Part shown: in pieces, positions 1 to 12,476 of the stretch | How positions within the stretch are numbered: position 1 is the first letter of the stretch | How the letters are laid out: every line of letters begins with the position of its first letter | NCBI GenBank assembly: GCA_008692225.1 | Contig: VICG01000010.1 | Coordinates: forward strand, 124,001-188,000 | Direction: 5' to 3' | DNA: 64,000 nucleotides | Source: Monilinia fructicola | Taxonomy: Eukaryota; Ascomycota; Leotiomycetes; Helotiales; Sclerotiniaceae | Notes under the pieces: generated by a model | The model's input: the letters and a program-made list of their open reading frames with translations, nothing else | What the model was told of the DNA's origin: nothing | The model's database searches: none | Position numbers and translations under genes: made by a program

Positions 1-952
1 GAAGAATGGATTTTTTTTGCTGCTCTGATTTGAAATGCCGTAGTCGCATATCAGATCTCGTCCCAGTGCATGTGAAAATTAAGCCCCAGACCTCATGCTC
101 TGATAAGTATTGGGCGAGTGATCACGATACGATATGTTTTTGTCAATCTTTCGATCTAGAAATGGATAGAACAAAGTACAAAGTATATCAAGGCATGTCA
201 CACCTCCAAAATCCGCCTCTCTAATTCACAGTTGATTTCTTTAAAAAGGCACGAGAGAGTTTGTACGGGTAAGATGGTAGGCTTTTGTGATTTGATTTTG
301 GCATGGCTTTCCCTGAGAATTTTCAAACCGTTTTTACATGGTTCCTCTTCTTGGTAGTTTTTTTGTCAATTTTAGAACGCATATAGTATGTCTGATGTCT
401 AGTTCTGGCGCACAAAGATCATTTCATTCCCCTATTGTGTAACGCAACTGCGGGAGGTAATAAGCGAAAGAGGCATGGGATTTGTGTTGTGCTCCAGCGT
501 TTCTCATGGAGTATATCTTCTCCCAGTACAAACTCGCAGAGTCTAAATATGTTGAACATTTCCTACGTTTTCAAACATTCAGTGAGATTTATCCTGATTC
601 GAAATCTCTAAACATCACCTGGGCAACTAGGAGTCAAGAATTAGATCGGATTGGATGAACAGGCAAGATTGAGACATCCATGGATATACCAAATTAGATA
701 GGAAGATTGTGTTCATCCCAGCCTCGATATGATCTGATGAGTATCAGATGAAATCGAAATATACGGACGGGAAGTCAGAATATAATTCTTTAAAGTGAAG
801 CTTCACATTGGTCGGATCCCCGATGAGTGAACTTCGCTACTTCCTATCATGATAATTTCTATCGTTGCCCAGGTGCGCGCCTCACGGTATTTTCCATCAT
901 ATTTGAATCACAGTCTTATTTACTTCATGCGCTTCATCTTGATTCACTTTCT

Positions 953-966
953 GCCAATATAAAAAG
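953..966 (+). promoter_or_regulatory. Candidate CCAAT/TATA core promoter of the 1.07-kb gene
   Basis: A CCAAT directly abuts a TATAAAAAG-like box about 105 bp before the ATG at 1069. The sequence between them is a CT/CA-rich leader ending in a good fungal start context (ATCAAAATG). This is sequence-pattern evidence only; no transcription start has been mapped. Confidence 0.4.
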
Positions 967-1068
967 ATATTGGACAAATAAATTTCACGATATCAGATAA
1001 ATTCATTCAAGATCTTCACATCTCATACTACAACCTCCACCACCTCTATCGCTATCAATTCCATCAAA

Positions 1069-3405
1069 ATGCCTGAACATAAAGGAATAAAGCTGAACAT
1101 AGTTTCACAATGGGAGTTGAAGATGCATCCAGAGTTTCCACATCCAGAAAGTACTCAATTTACATTTCGATCACCAAAATTGAGCAAGGAGGTTTTTGAA
1201 GGTCATGGACACTCACCAGCAGCCAAAGCCAGTGATAGTAAGGCCGATCGTCTACTTGGTAGACAGACCTCGATAGTTTCGGTTTACATTCCATCGGCAT
1301 CAGGTAAAGACTTCTGGAGGACAAGAAAACGCAATGTGCACGCGTCTAACTCTGTGCTAGGATCTCGATTTTTTGTACGTTATAATGTCGGCGACGCAGC
1401 AGATCAATGCCCATGGTTTTACTTTAAATTATACATGAATGGTCGGCATATTGCGTCTTGGGGAACGAATACACAGACGCGGCCAAGTGGACAAGTTATG
1501 AGAGGGTTGTTTGAGCCGGATGCAACATGGGATTATAAAGATGGCAAGACAGTCTATAAGAATCCCGGCACAGAATACAGGCCATTTTTCTTCAGCCAGG
1601 AGAGCGCAGACTGTACTGCTGGAGATGACGGTGGTCTGATTGAAGTCAAGGCTTTTCGTGCCCGTGGTCGCAAGAGAAGAAACCCCAGATTGGAGCAATA
1701 CAAGGATCAGACAAAATATGGTGTCATGTAAGTTTTTCACTGTCCTCAGTCTGCCCACGACATGTAGCTGTGTGCAACACCCTTCAAATTGTTTCTAAGC
1801 TAATAATATTAAGTATGCCAACTCATGGACTTGTAGAGAAGCCTCAAGATTCGAAATTCTTCGATTGGCATCTCAAAGACTCAAAAGATAATCCATTTGC
1901 GACATTCAAATTTCACTATAGAAGCTGGGACAATCTGCAGTCTTTACAACTTATACCACCCGACCATGCTAGAAACCTTGAAGACCAAGTTCCAAGCATG
2001 GCGAGACATCTGATGGGGCCGAGTTTAAGTATGCAATCACTTAATAAAACACTGGGATCGCCACATACTCCAACAAAGTACTTGGGCAAAGTTTATACTA
2101 GTGATCAAGTCCACGATTCTCTTCGAATTGCTTATCCTCCCCTTGAATATACTGGCAGTCTCGATTTACCCGATGACAGAAAGCCCTGGTCAAAAGGTTT
2201 TGATAAAATGAGAATGGGCTCATCATTGTCGGGAAACAAGCATCATAGAGATGCAATCATTGATTCTAGTGGCCCTCCCACTGAGCCTGATCCTTTCTAT
2301 ACATCAGCACCGAAGCAGAAGTATATCGAGAGAAGAATCATGCCAATATCCAAATTCTCTGCGTTATCAATTGACGGCGCTGGATCACCATCTTCGCATA
2401 AATGGTTAGATGCCGATTACAGTAATAGGCCATTACCAGAGATACCAAGTCGACCTTCATCAACAGCATCCCGTGCATCGTTAATATCTCGTGCACCATC
2501 AGTTACCCCATCTTTACTTTCCTATCTTGATAGAGATCAATCATCACCAGAGCCAACCATCGGAACTGCGATTGCGGTTTCTGTTGACTCGGATCTTTCG
2601 GAAACATCCGTTTCATATGAGGAAGATGATACCGAAGATGATGATTTTGAAGATCATAATTTTGAGGGCATATCCGCTTTATCTCCGCCACCTTCCAAGC
2701 ATAACGTAAGATTACGATTTTAATATAACTCTTCCATTCTAGCTCTTTTATGTGACCTAATAATCTTCTATTAAGGTTGGTTTGATAGAAGATTGCGGTA
2801 CTAATAATTTACGTGAATAGTCTAAGAGGCAAGGAATCATTTCAGCCTCATCAATACAGACCTCTTTCTCCCTCCCAAGTGTCACACTTCGAAAGCCGAA
2901 GCGATTAGCAGTTAAGCTCTCACCATTGAAAATTCCACCAAGGAAGGAATCTGTGAACGAAGCTGTTAACGGTCATTTTCATACCAGCGCACCTAATAAT
3001 GACAACATAGGCACAATTTCCCTCAGTGAATCGGAATGGATGCGTCGTACTCCATCTCCCGTCAAAGAAACTCTGATTGAAAGATTGTGGAGCCCAACTC
3101 CTGAAAGAAAAGAAAGAAATAAACTCCTTTCACCTGAAAGAATGGCAGAGATGATGGAATTGAGTATTGCAGAGGATGATGACTCGGTTGAACTTGAAAA
3201 TTCAAAGGCTTGGGATTCGGACAGAGGTTTGGATGGGGGTGCGATAGAGCTGGTAGCTATGCACCATCATTCTCAGCAAATTCAAGATGAAAATGATAGA
3301 AATGCCTTTGATGATTACGAAATCAATGCAATGAATATGAGGGAGGGAAATATACATGATGGCTACGAGAACCGTTCAAGTATGAGAGAGGGAAATTGGA
3401 TTTGA
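1069..3405 (+). CDS. Conserved fungal protein of unknown function, three exons
   Basis: The proposed model is 1069..1727, 1814..2705 and 2821..3405, giving about 711 aa. Both introns start with GTAAG(T/A). The first ends in a less usual AAG acceptor, chosen because it alone keeps frame with the strongly coding second exon; a CTAAT branch-like site precedes each acceptor. The first ~260 residues look like a compact folded domain, with motifs such as WFYFKLYMNGRHIASWG and, just after intron 1, PFATFKFHYRSW. This beta-rich look resembles fungal DUF7918-type proteins, but I cannot confirm membership. The rest is Ser/Pro-rich and acidic (residues near 500 are rich in Asp/Glu) with SP-type phosphosite-like motifs, so probably disordered. 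There is no signal peptide or membrane segment. No function is assigned. Confidence 0.8.
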
Positions 3406-6400
3406 GGTGTTGCCATTAGGCTGGTTGCAATATATGATAGATTATATCGAACGGTTGGTTGTGAAGAAATTAGATAAATGCAACCTTGTGTAGTTTATGG
3501 ATGGCTTTCGCTATGACTGTGGCGGTGGAAGTGGAATTTGCTGGTCAGTGATTAGATAGTGCGGGATTAGTTACTTTCTTTTGAGGATTCGTTTACACAT
3601 GATAAGAAAAAGAAAAAGAAACAAAAATGTTGATTATTCAGTGGTCTGGATACAGGTGATATCTTTATAGAGTTTCAAACCGAAGTTCTCACCACTATCT
3701 AACATCTAAGATTGTCGTCTATATAATCTGTTCATCAAAGACTTCAGCCTCATCATCTTGAAACTGAGAGGGTCAATACACGAACATATGAACAGATATA
3801 TGAAAGTACGCAAAGAAGAAGTCTCCACAGCCAAGAAGTTTATATGCCAAGAACCTACCGACTAGCAGTGCAAAGTCCAGCCATGATTGCAATCCCCTGA
3901 CCCAATAGCCCAGGAATGTCCGTCTCGAACCTGGTGATTTATGATACCTTGATTACAACACCCGATATCGTATAACGAATATTTTCCATCCATGCAATCC
4001 GGTACCGGGCCTCTGGAGGATCTAGATTGACATCATGCTACCGTACCATGCTAGATGGTAGTAACATGAGGAAGCATCGAGAGGAATACATTACGAAAAT
4101 GATCTAGGAAGTGAAAGTGGTGCTACGGTGAGGAGGGACCGGCCAATAAGATATGGTCAGGCGGCTGTGAGGTCGGTTGATCTAGTGGGTATGCTCTGTT
4201 TTGGCTACAACCTGCTTTGCCATCGGAGGGGCTGGATACTCACTGAGTCGCCAATCGAAGCCATATTGGGAAGTCTATCCAATTAGGTCTGTGCTTGTTT
4301 GAAGATTAATGAGCAGTTTTACTACTCGTAGTACCGGCTCATGTTCCCCGGATTTTGGGGTTAGTTCTGCTCATGCGATGGGAAAAGCTACTGAATTTCT
4401 TTTGTTCATTTACATCTGAGATGGTCATCTATATACCAGATTTGTGTATCTCAGAATGCGGAAACATCAATTGCCAAATTTCTATTTGTTTTCAACTTGC
4501 CCGTTTCTATCCTCTTACCATGGCCGCTCAAAGGATCTTTAGGTTGCGGCTATTGTCCTCTAACGTGAGATCAGAGGTGCAAGTTACAAAAACAACAACC
4601 AAGTAGAGCATGTGCAAATATCAGAAGGTCAGTCGATACTCCTCACAATAGGGAAGGTCAAAATTGGCAGAGATCTGCTGAAATAAATTCCAGCGAGATG
4701 GCCCCACAGCATTATGTAACAAGGCGAGAAAAATAGGGGGGAGAGGGGGTGTCTTTTCCTGCTTGAGCCTAAATCAATATGCTGACTCACAATGAGTCTG
4801 CTCGCGGCCACCTTGATATTGGCCTTAGCAGCCTGGCAGATGTTCTATAGAATTGATTAATAGGTGTCATCCGTCGATGGGATTTGGAAAGCTACATATC
4901 ACAAGAGGCTGGGTGACATAAAGAGTGCACCAGTATCATTCAGGGCCTTACTTAGAGCCATTAAATGTGTCAGCCATTACCAGGTAACGTTTTCCCTTTA
5001 ACCTCATATGATTCAGGAGCCTTTTGCAAATGAGGATTATCATTTAAATTTAGCCGCGTTTCCCAGGAAGTAATAATCCCTCCCTTAAGTACAAAGACGC
5101 CGAATTGAGACTTTCATGCTTTGAAATTATGCATCCTCCACCGTGTAGAAAGGGGGGCGCTTTTGTATGCGAACACCCGCGCAAGGAATCCTTGTCAGGT
5201 TCTTTAGCGGACTACGCGCGGGAAATTTGCCATTTATTATCTCAGATGATAAAACTTCTGGATCACTGACCACTCTCCGAACAAAAACTCATCTTCAATC
5301 GAAGATTAACGCGGTGCCGAGTCCTAAGCTGCCAACCCAATTTTGTGAATATGACAAGTGATATGATGAATTTAAGTTCCCGGATATTAAGGGGCTAAGA
5401 ACTAGGGGGTGGGCAATTGCATCGGTGCGGTGCAGGCACGCCAAAATAAAAGATGATCAAAAAATAAAACCAGTGCATTAATCTTTAGATGGAATTCTCT
5501 GTAACATAATGTGGAGAATATGCGTCAGAAATATTGGCTAGAAAAGAGTTGTCAAAATGCAACTACCTGGTATATACAGGATTCTGCATGGCAAAAGTGA
5601 AAAAGTTCCTAATGCCGGCAGACCATGCTGATGAAGTGGAAATTTGAGCATCTGTGTAACACTTCCTAGCGCACACCGCAAGAGGTGTTGCAGACTCAGT
5701 GATATACACAGCAATGGAAGGAAGCTTCTTTACCTTGACACTATGCTTCTTGACAAATTGGGATATTACATTGGGAAATTTTGAATTATATCAATGGCAA
5801 ATTGTTACAGGGCAGTGAGTTCCTCTAGAGATGTTATTGATTCCCTACTACATCATAACGATCAAAGCGCAGGCCAATCTCAAATTTGGCCAGTACTAAG
5901 GGTTTGTGCCGTCAAGTTCGCTAGGAAGTATGCAGCTATCCGTCCGGTTCCTTCGCTACCATGAAAAGATGAACATAAGTGGGTAAGAATACGGGTAATT
6001 GCAGCAGTAGATTTAGGCTGCAAATAGCATAGTTATGGAATCTTTGATAGAAGGTCTACCGGGTCTCTAAACCCCAGAGTATGAATGAAGGGAGCTATGA
6101 CATTGTAAAAGTAACAAAAGTAATCTAGGGTATGACACTGATCTGAGCTCCCTACTTCGAGTTCTGTGGAAGCTGTTAGCGCCTGGCCTGGTCTTTGTAA
6201 CTGACATGATTGTTATCCAGTATTTATAATACAAAGCTGTAATGCTTGGTCCTAGCTTTCATAAGTTTTGACATATTGACTGTCACTCGTGTATAGTATT
6301 TTATATAGCAACATCAGATGTAAGCTTTTCACGACAGCTTCCTTTCAACTTCCAGCAGTGAGAGATATGAGTACCGGCCATCCAGACTAATCAGCTATAG

Positions 6401-6656
6401 CAATTTTGATTGGGTACTAAAAAGCTATCCCCGCCTCGCCAAAGTCGCAAGGAGAAATTATAATTCCTGGTTTGTAGCTTGACCGCCCCAATCTATAGGG
6501 TTATTTACAGCATTGGATTCTTGCATGGCATATGCAGAAACTAAAAGACAATTCGACTTGCTGAAGTGAATCTTCTCATTGAAATTTGGATCGCGAATGT
6601 ACAAAGCAGTAAGACAAGATAGCGGTGAAGCATCAGAATGATATTAAGCAACGCCA
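3406..6656. other. Intergenic, no supported gene
   Basis: About 3.2 kb of moderately AT-rich sequence. Reading frames are all under 90 codons and show no spliceable continuation or recognisable motif. I see no tRNA-like cloverleaf or long repeat. It presumably holds the terminator of the upstream gene and the promoter of the Myb-like gene. Confidence 0.5.
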
Positions 6657-8420
6657 ATGTCCAAATTATCGAAGGGCTTTAATCTCGTCGCAAATAATTG
6701 TATAATGACAATGCAACGAAGGTTTTTCGAGATGAATAACAACGCTTGGAGTATCATCTCCTATCCGCCGGACCCGAAAAGCTGGGAACAGCATTTTGAA
6801 AACTTTCGCGACCACAAAAACTTCCCGTTGGCAAGTACACTGACATGAATAGAAGAAGCATCAGATTGTAACTGACATGAAATAGATTCAGTCTGAGAAG
6901 GGTGACTTCTATCAAGATACGACACCACTTTCTTTGGACAACGGGAACAATTCGCAAAGAACCCCTACATACGCGGCCATACATCCAAGACAACAGCCAA
7001 ATATAGGGCAAGCCTTTTCAATCCCATTACATCCAGTACCTTGTATGAATCACGATTATGGTTTAAGCCCAACACTTGGAATAGATTACTCCCAGATGAG
7101 CATGAACCAGGGGGGCGGAAGCTTTGTGTCCTTTCAGAACTGTAGAAGTTCAACACCTTTATCAATGGCCCAAGGGCCATTCTCTTCCAATGCTTCAACA
7201 ATCGAAGATCGCTCAATCAATGATAACACATGTCCAAATACAATCTATAGCGACCTCTCCACATCAAGCAAGATCCCACCCAAGACATACGAGTCTATTG
7301 ACTCAAGTAATGCCGTTTCGCTTGACGGCGTGGTGAGTAATTGGTGCTCAGATGGACTTAATAATCGTATGAACAATATGGACAATCTCACGGCTCAGGT
7401 CTCAGGCACTTATGCATATTTAAACTTACACGATAGCCAACCCATACTGCAATATGAGCAGCAACATGACCTTGTGGGGCTTTGGAATCATAGGTATGAG
7501 CCAGCAAACAACTGGCCACCTGATCCGAATATTCCAGATACTGTTAGACCTAAATCGTTGAACCTTAACGCATCATTCACGTCCACTGCCTCCATATCAA
7601 CTGTAACACCGAGCCAGACGTCAATGAATTCATCGGCAGAGTCCACTACAGTCGCAAGCAGTCCAAAAGATGAATCCAATGAGGGACAATCGGTATTCAA
7701 GCAACCTTCTCAACTATCTCTTCGACACATGCTTCCAAGTTCTAGACCGATTCAAGATGACGACACGGCACTTACTGAACTCTCAAAAAGTAAAATAGTA
7801 CCAGAGAGAACCGATAAATCTCGATTGGCCACAAAGAGACCAGTGAAATATCGACGAGCAAGGGCCAGTACTCCTATTAGCAGTGCAGTGGCAAATACTC
7901 GAAGTCATACAATCATCAAGAAACCCATTGGTATCATGGACTTCATTGTGCCTACAAAACCCCAGGATGATGTGTCTGAGAGCAAATCTCCACCAGCCAT
8001 TGATGCTATAGAGCTCCACAGCCGATCCGAAGAAAACGAGTTCTTGGTCAGCTCCAGACGGCAAGGTATCTCATACAAGCAAATTCGTTCCAAAGGAAAG
8101 TTTTCCGATGCAGAGTCCACACTTAGAGGTCGGTTTCGGACGTTGACCAAAGACAAGAAAGATCGAGTAAGGAAACCAAAATGGACAGACAATGATGTAT
8201 GTAAATTTACTTTGTCGGTGATAGTGAGACTAACAATTGCTTCTAGTTACACCTTCTGATCAAGGCTGTCAAGAAACTTGGACGTAGAAACCGCGATGGT
8301 TGGGAGCCAAAAGTACAGTGGAAGAAAGTTGCGGAGTATATCGCTGATAATGGAGGATCATATCGATTTGGCTATGCCACTTGTCGAAAACGGTGGCTTG
8401 AAATTGAAGAACTCGATTAG
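6657..8420 (+). CDS. Myb/SANT-like DNA-binding protein with C-terminal Myb module
   Basis: The proposed model is 6657..6830, 6886..8196 and 8247..8420, about 552 aa. It starts at the ATG in ACGCCAATGTCC. The first intron would be GC-AG: the donor is GCAAGT, the consensus for that class, with a CTGAC branch-like site before the TAG acceptor. It is in phase 0, whereas the nearby GT donor breaks the frame. The second intron is 50 nt (GTATGT..TAG). Residues ~60-400 are Ser/Thr/Asn-rich and low in complexity. The C-terminal ~100 residues hold a conserved fungal module, including STLRGRFRTLTKDKKDRVRK followed by PKWTDND, then after the intron a helical Myb half with W residues spaced as in SANT folds (GWEPKVQWKKVAEYI and CRKRWLEIEEL). 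It is probably a nuclear DNA-binding regulator; its targets are unknown. Confidence 0.8.
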
Positions 8421-8572
8421 AACTGTCAAAGAAAACAAGGTATCCACAATTTGTCGAGAGTCAATCATGGTACTCGCATGTAGTAGGGCAATGCCAGGAT
8501 GCTTGTTTGTTATGACTATGGTCCAATGGACAAGTTATTGTTACTCACTCTGAATTTAAGCAAGTAATCATG

Positions 8573-9673
8573 TTAAATCTTTCCATCTATTGACCGCTGG
8601 AACGGGCTAGACAGACGAGGATCAATTGTGTTTCGAGGTACTCCAATGGCCTTGAGGATATCAACAAGAATCCTCTCATCTTTACGCACAGCATCCCATT
8701 CAGTCTCACTCTTCACTAATAGTGTACCAGCAAGAAGAGTACCGTTCAATGCAACAGATCCAATGGTATTTCCATCATTGTCCTGGATTGAAAGGCCTTC
8801 CGATACTCGGGGACACAGCACCATAGATCTGTCGGTAAATCCAAGGTTATAGCTGATAGAGGATTCACCTTTGAGATTTATGGAAGATTTAGTTTTCATC
8901 AACTGGCAAGCTTGCTGATGTAAATCTATGTAGGTGGCGTGCAAATCGGAAGGTTGAATATCGACTGGTAGCGATGCAGCAAAGTATGTGAATGGTAGCT
9001 CTTGATACAGGTTTAGCCTCATAATGAATTTTGGGGACGAAGGGCAATTACCAGGTGCAGGAATTCCGGAAAGACCATCTGACAATAAAGACCATTGAGA
9101 TTCTTGGCCTAGACCTGTTTTCATGGATTCGACCGGGAGGAATTGAACATGTCTATGGGGCTGCGATGCTCCAGAATGGTCTCCCGAGTTAAAGAAACCA
9201 AACAATTCTTCTCCTTCTACGCGATAAGATTTCAAACATTCATATGCCACTCCAATGTCTGCCTCTTCAAGCAAGTGTGTTTGCTCTTTGAACTCTTTTG
9301 TTGCAAGAATGAAATGATCCGGTATGATGGGGAATTTATTGAGTACGAGGTTGTGCGAGTCGACCTCAGCGATAAGTAACGACTTGGGAGGGTGTAGAAA
9401 GGGATTGAATGGCTTTTGAGTGGTATCTTTTGGTTTTTTCGGACTTGGGTTTATGTGCCAGAGCAGGAGAATATCGTAATTGGAACTATGTTGACAAGAG
9501 ACTCAGGACATGCTGATGATGAGAGATATAGACAGACAGATGGACATATACTGGGGCCTTACTGGCAAAGAATTGCAATGCAAAATGGCCAATTGAGTTT
9601 GGAAATATGTGATATCACCAGCAGCTTTGGCTGCTTTGAATTTCTCACGAACCAGAGCCGGCAAGTTTTTCAT
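8573..9673 (-). CDS. Ap4A phosphorylase / ATP adenylyltransferase (APA1/APA2 family), one frameshift
   Basis: Exon 1 is 9673..9563 and encodes MKNLPALVREKF and on to HCNSLP. A 77-nt intron follows (GTAAGG..CATAG), then exon 2, 9485..8573. The family phosphorolyses diadenosine tetraphosphate to ADP and ATP using a histidine triad-like HxHxQ nucleophile, seen here as SQPHRHVQFLP (His147, His149, Gln151). Other hallmarks are FQLRYSPALA at the exon junction and LVLNKFPIIPDHFILATKEF. The product is about 340 aa, the usual family size (yeast enzymes are ~320-325). The frame breaks once, at a run of six T (9434-9439); removing one base joins the two halves exactly as in the family. No intron can explain it, since no GT..AG pair of workable length lies there. 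The gene is tail to tail with the Myb-like gene, about 150 bp apart. It is likely a cytosolic housekeeping enzyme. Confidence 0.88.
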
Positions 9674-10960
9674 GGTTGTTATAGTTGTTGTAGTTGTAGT
9701 TGTTGTAGTTGTAGAATTGAAAGAAGAGAGTTGCCCAGGTGCGCCTTGATATCGATGGGTTTGAGCTTCTCTCAGATAGTTTTAAGGTTATCGGAAAGTC
9801 CCGATAGAACTAACCTTAGTGCAGAATTTGGAAAGTCCCAAACTTGATCATTGATAATTTATATATATAATATATATATATGTGCTCATCCCAACAACAG
9901 ATACTTCCCATCACAGATTATTTACATCTCCTGGATAAATTGCCCAGTCTTTCTCGTGTTTAATCAATATTCCAAGTGGAATAATATGTTGGAACTTATG
10001 GTCAATATAAATAATAATGCTCTACGAGTAAAAGGAATGAGAGACGTGAATCTGTTGGAATATCATACATCGATATCCCAGATGAAACTGGATCTGATCT
10101 TTTAAACCTCCATTGGATGATTTGTTGAATTGCTTTGAAGGTGGTCGTAGTTCTGGTCCCATATCAAGCTGAATCAGGTTGAGTTCATCTTCTGTAGACC
10201 AAAGGATCGTTGGATGCTCACATTGCCTTCTTCCTACTAAGCCCGATCATTCACAATTGTGTCTGATGATATGTCTAGAAGAAAAGTTTCTTCAAGCCTT
10301 GATATTCGAATCCCAAGATGTGAAGACAAGTTTGTGGCACAGCAGAGACAAAAGATGACTTTCCGGCCATCGACAAGACTGCCATTGATCCTCAAACAAA
10401 ACGCATCGGAATTTTGCTCTAGTTCTCATTCTGAGCTTATTGGAAAACAAATTCCATAATTCTTGCGTTTCCTAATTTTTTCAGCTGCGGTAGGTCTCGC
10501 AGAGGTCATTGTTGTTTCACGTACCACGAAAATGGCTAAATATGAAAGAAGTATCATCTACTGTCGCAACATCGCAGCATATAATACATATGTCTGGGCC
10601 ATTCCCAATATTTGTGACAAAACAGAATGGTCACTGTCATTTTATGACAACGATCATCCTGGAATAGTAGGTAACTGGCTCAACACTGTCTACTTTGTTG
10701 CTATTTCTGAGGGTATCCAAGAATAACCCCAACAGCCAGCTTCCAGGGGTTCTATCGTGGCTATTCCCGCTGTTCGAGTCTTCGTCTATAGGAATTCTTA
10801 GAGTACATATATAAATGATCTCCTTGGCAATCTCGTCAAGAACAATCTCCCTTGGCAAATCCAAACCGAACTCACAATCGCCTCACCCTAACTTTTAACT
10901 CAACCTCAACAAGCGTGTGTCTAATAGAACCGCCAATCACAAAGCCTGTTCACCTAATCT
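9674..10960. other. Intergenic, no supported gene
   Basis: This region holds the promoter of the Ap4A phosphorylase gene, including TTG/TTGTAG-type trinucleotide runs near 9675-9715, and a short TA-rich stretch near 9860-9885. Short frames at 10259-10459 and 10463-10726 have no convincing start or family resemblance. Confidence 0.4.
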
Positions 10961-10965
10961 ACATA

Positions 10966-11512
10966 TCATCAGGTCACTATTATATTTCTCCATCCTCTCC
11001 ACTTTATTAGTACTCGCCTTCTCTATCCACGTAGAGGTACTCCAGCTCTTTCTTCCCAGAGATGCGACATCTGACTCGGCTATCCCAACGACTACTACAC
11101 TGGACGAAACATCCCAATCTTCTTTCAGAGGATCATCTTGAGAGACCCGATACAGATAAGCTTTTCTCTGATATCCTCCTGATATCCGCCACCCTCGTGA
11201 CAATTACTACTCCCATCATTTTACCGCCAGCCGCTCAAACTACTCGGTTTGATCAGGTTGCTGCTAGTGTTACTCAGCCAGAAGCTCAGACAACACCATT
11301 GATCCAAGCTCGTAGGGAGCTAGAATTAAATTGCCACGAGGAAAGATGCCGTAAATACCACTCTACCATTAGGTGGTAGAGATGAGTTCAAAAGTCATTG
11401 TGAATACCTAATTACTGGAACTTATCGAAATGTGCTTTTGGGAATTGGTCGCTGGGGCTATTTCGAGCCAAGGGCATTCATGGATTACATTCCAGCGTAT
11501 TTCGTTTGAACT
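10966..11512 (+). pseudogene. Broken small secreted-protein gene (paralogue-like to the 12.1-kb locus)
   Basis: A signal-peptide-like stretch, RSLLYFSILSTLLVLAF, is followed by a Thr/Ala-rich spacer, then a CxxxxC motif (CHEERC) and a C-terminal part with EFKSHCEYLITGTYRN ending at the TGA near 11512. Reading it through needs two frame changes, around 11108-11118 and 11355-11375. There is no ATG where one is expected: an ATC sits in front of the RSLL codons. The N-terminus resembles MRSLLAFSYFLVLL of the next locus. The breaks could be true decay or assembly indels, as in other genes here, but the missing start codon favours decay. The function is unknown; the architecture suggests a secreted Cys-containing peptide. 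Confidence 0.4.
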
Positions 11513-12125
11513 TTCATTGACGTTTTGCTATGCTTATTCGTTTTTTTCATCCGAGTTTTATCGTGTCATTTTTCGCGCACTTTTTTTGTCACTCATTTAA
11601 TGAGCGTTACTTTAGCATAAGTTCTTGGGAATTTGATATTCTATGACTATACCATGTATCTGCTTTAACCTTCATTCCATTCGAAATAATCACAAGGTCA
11701 AAAGAGTATCTTTATACGAAGACACGCGATTGATTTACAACTTCTGAAGTGGAGAAGTATACTCTTTGGCTGCGCCCTGGATATGCGTGTTTGGATTGCT
11801 CTCAAGAAAAACTTCGATCATTTTGACTTATCTAATCTTAAATCTTACTGCTGCCATATTAAACACAAGTTCAAAATGATCGCCATCGACCATTGTCAGA
11901 AAACATCTATCCTTGCTGTATTCGATATTGACCTTAGATACGTACCGGAGTATCAGTAGGTATTCGAACTTATATTAATGTGAGCAAATTCCTCTTCAAG
12001 ATACTAACACAAGCACATCATTCTCCATTCAAGTTTGTTCAAATTACCCGCCTACCCACCACCTTTCTCAGAGCCGGACACTCCAAGTTCAATCACTCTC
12101 CATCATTCACCATCTCTATTGCAAG

Positions 12126-12350
12126 ATGCGTAGCCTCCTTGCATTCTCTTATTTCCTCGTTCTCTTGGCACCTACAGGCATACTTGCTCTCAAGGTACCT
12201 ATAAATAGAAACTGGTTTCCGACAATTGCTGCTACTTCGGTACATAACAATTTCCGCCGAGACCCAGAATATGCTACAACGATGTGTGTGGACCAGGATT
12301 GTGGATTCGATGACTATGATCATAACGTTAGCGAATGTTGGTCGCTTTAG
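12126..12350 (+). CDS. Small secreted protein candidate, 74 aa
   Basis: The start is an ATG in good context (TTGCAAGATGCG) after a CA/CT-rich leader typical of fungal 5' UTRs. The product begins with a clear signal peptide, MRSLLAFSYFLVLLAPTGILA, then a short mature part with three cysteines, two in a CxxxxC motif (CVDQDC). A TAG at 12348-12350 ends it, but the same frame stays open for another 41 codons to a TAG at 12474-12476, so the mature protein could be ~115 aa if that stop is an error or a recent mutation. It shares N-terminal sequence and the CxxxxC motif with the broken locus ~1.1 kb upstream. I recognise no named family. Confidence 0.45.
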   Translation: MRSLLAFSYFLVLLAPTGILALKVPINRNWFPTIAATSVHNNFRRDPEYATTMCVDQDCGFDDYDHNVSECWSL

Positions 12351-12476
12351 GAGTATGACAATGGTATGAAACAGGACTTGAACATCACAAAACCTGTCAT
12401 CCTCCACGCAAGCTCAACAGTTGTCGCTACTCTGAGCTCTGCTAGCCAAGTATCTTTAAGCGAAGAAAAACTTTAG

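Noticed and set aside
10463..10726. An 87-codon frame and the opposing minus-strand 75-codon frame
   Set aside because: Neither has an ATG with leader or recognisable features; both are probably chance frames.
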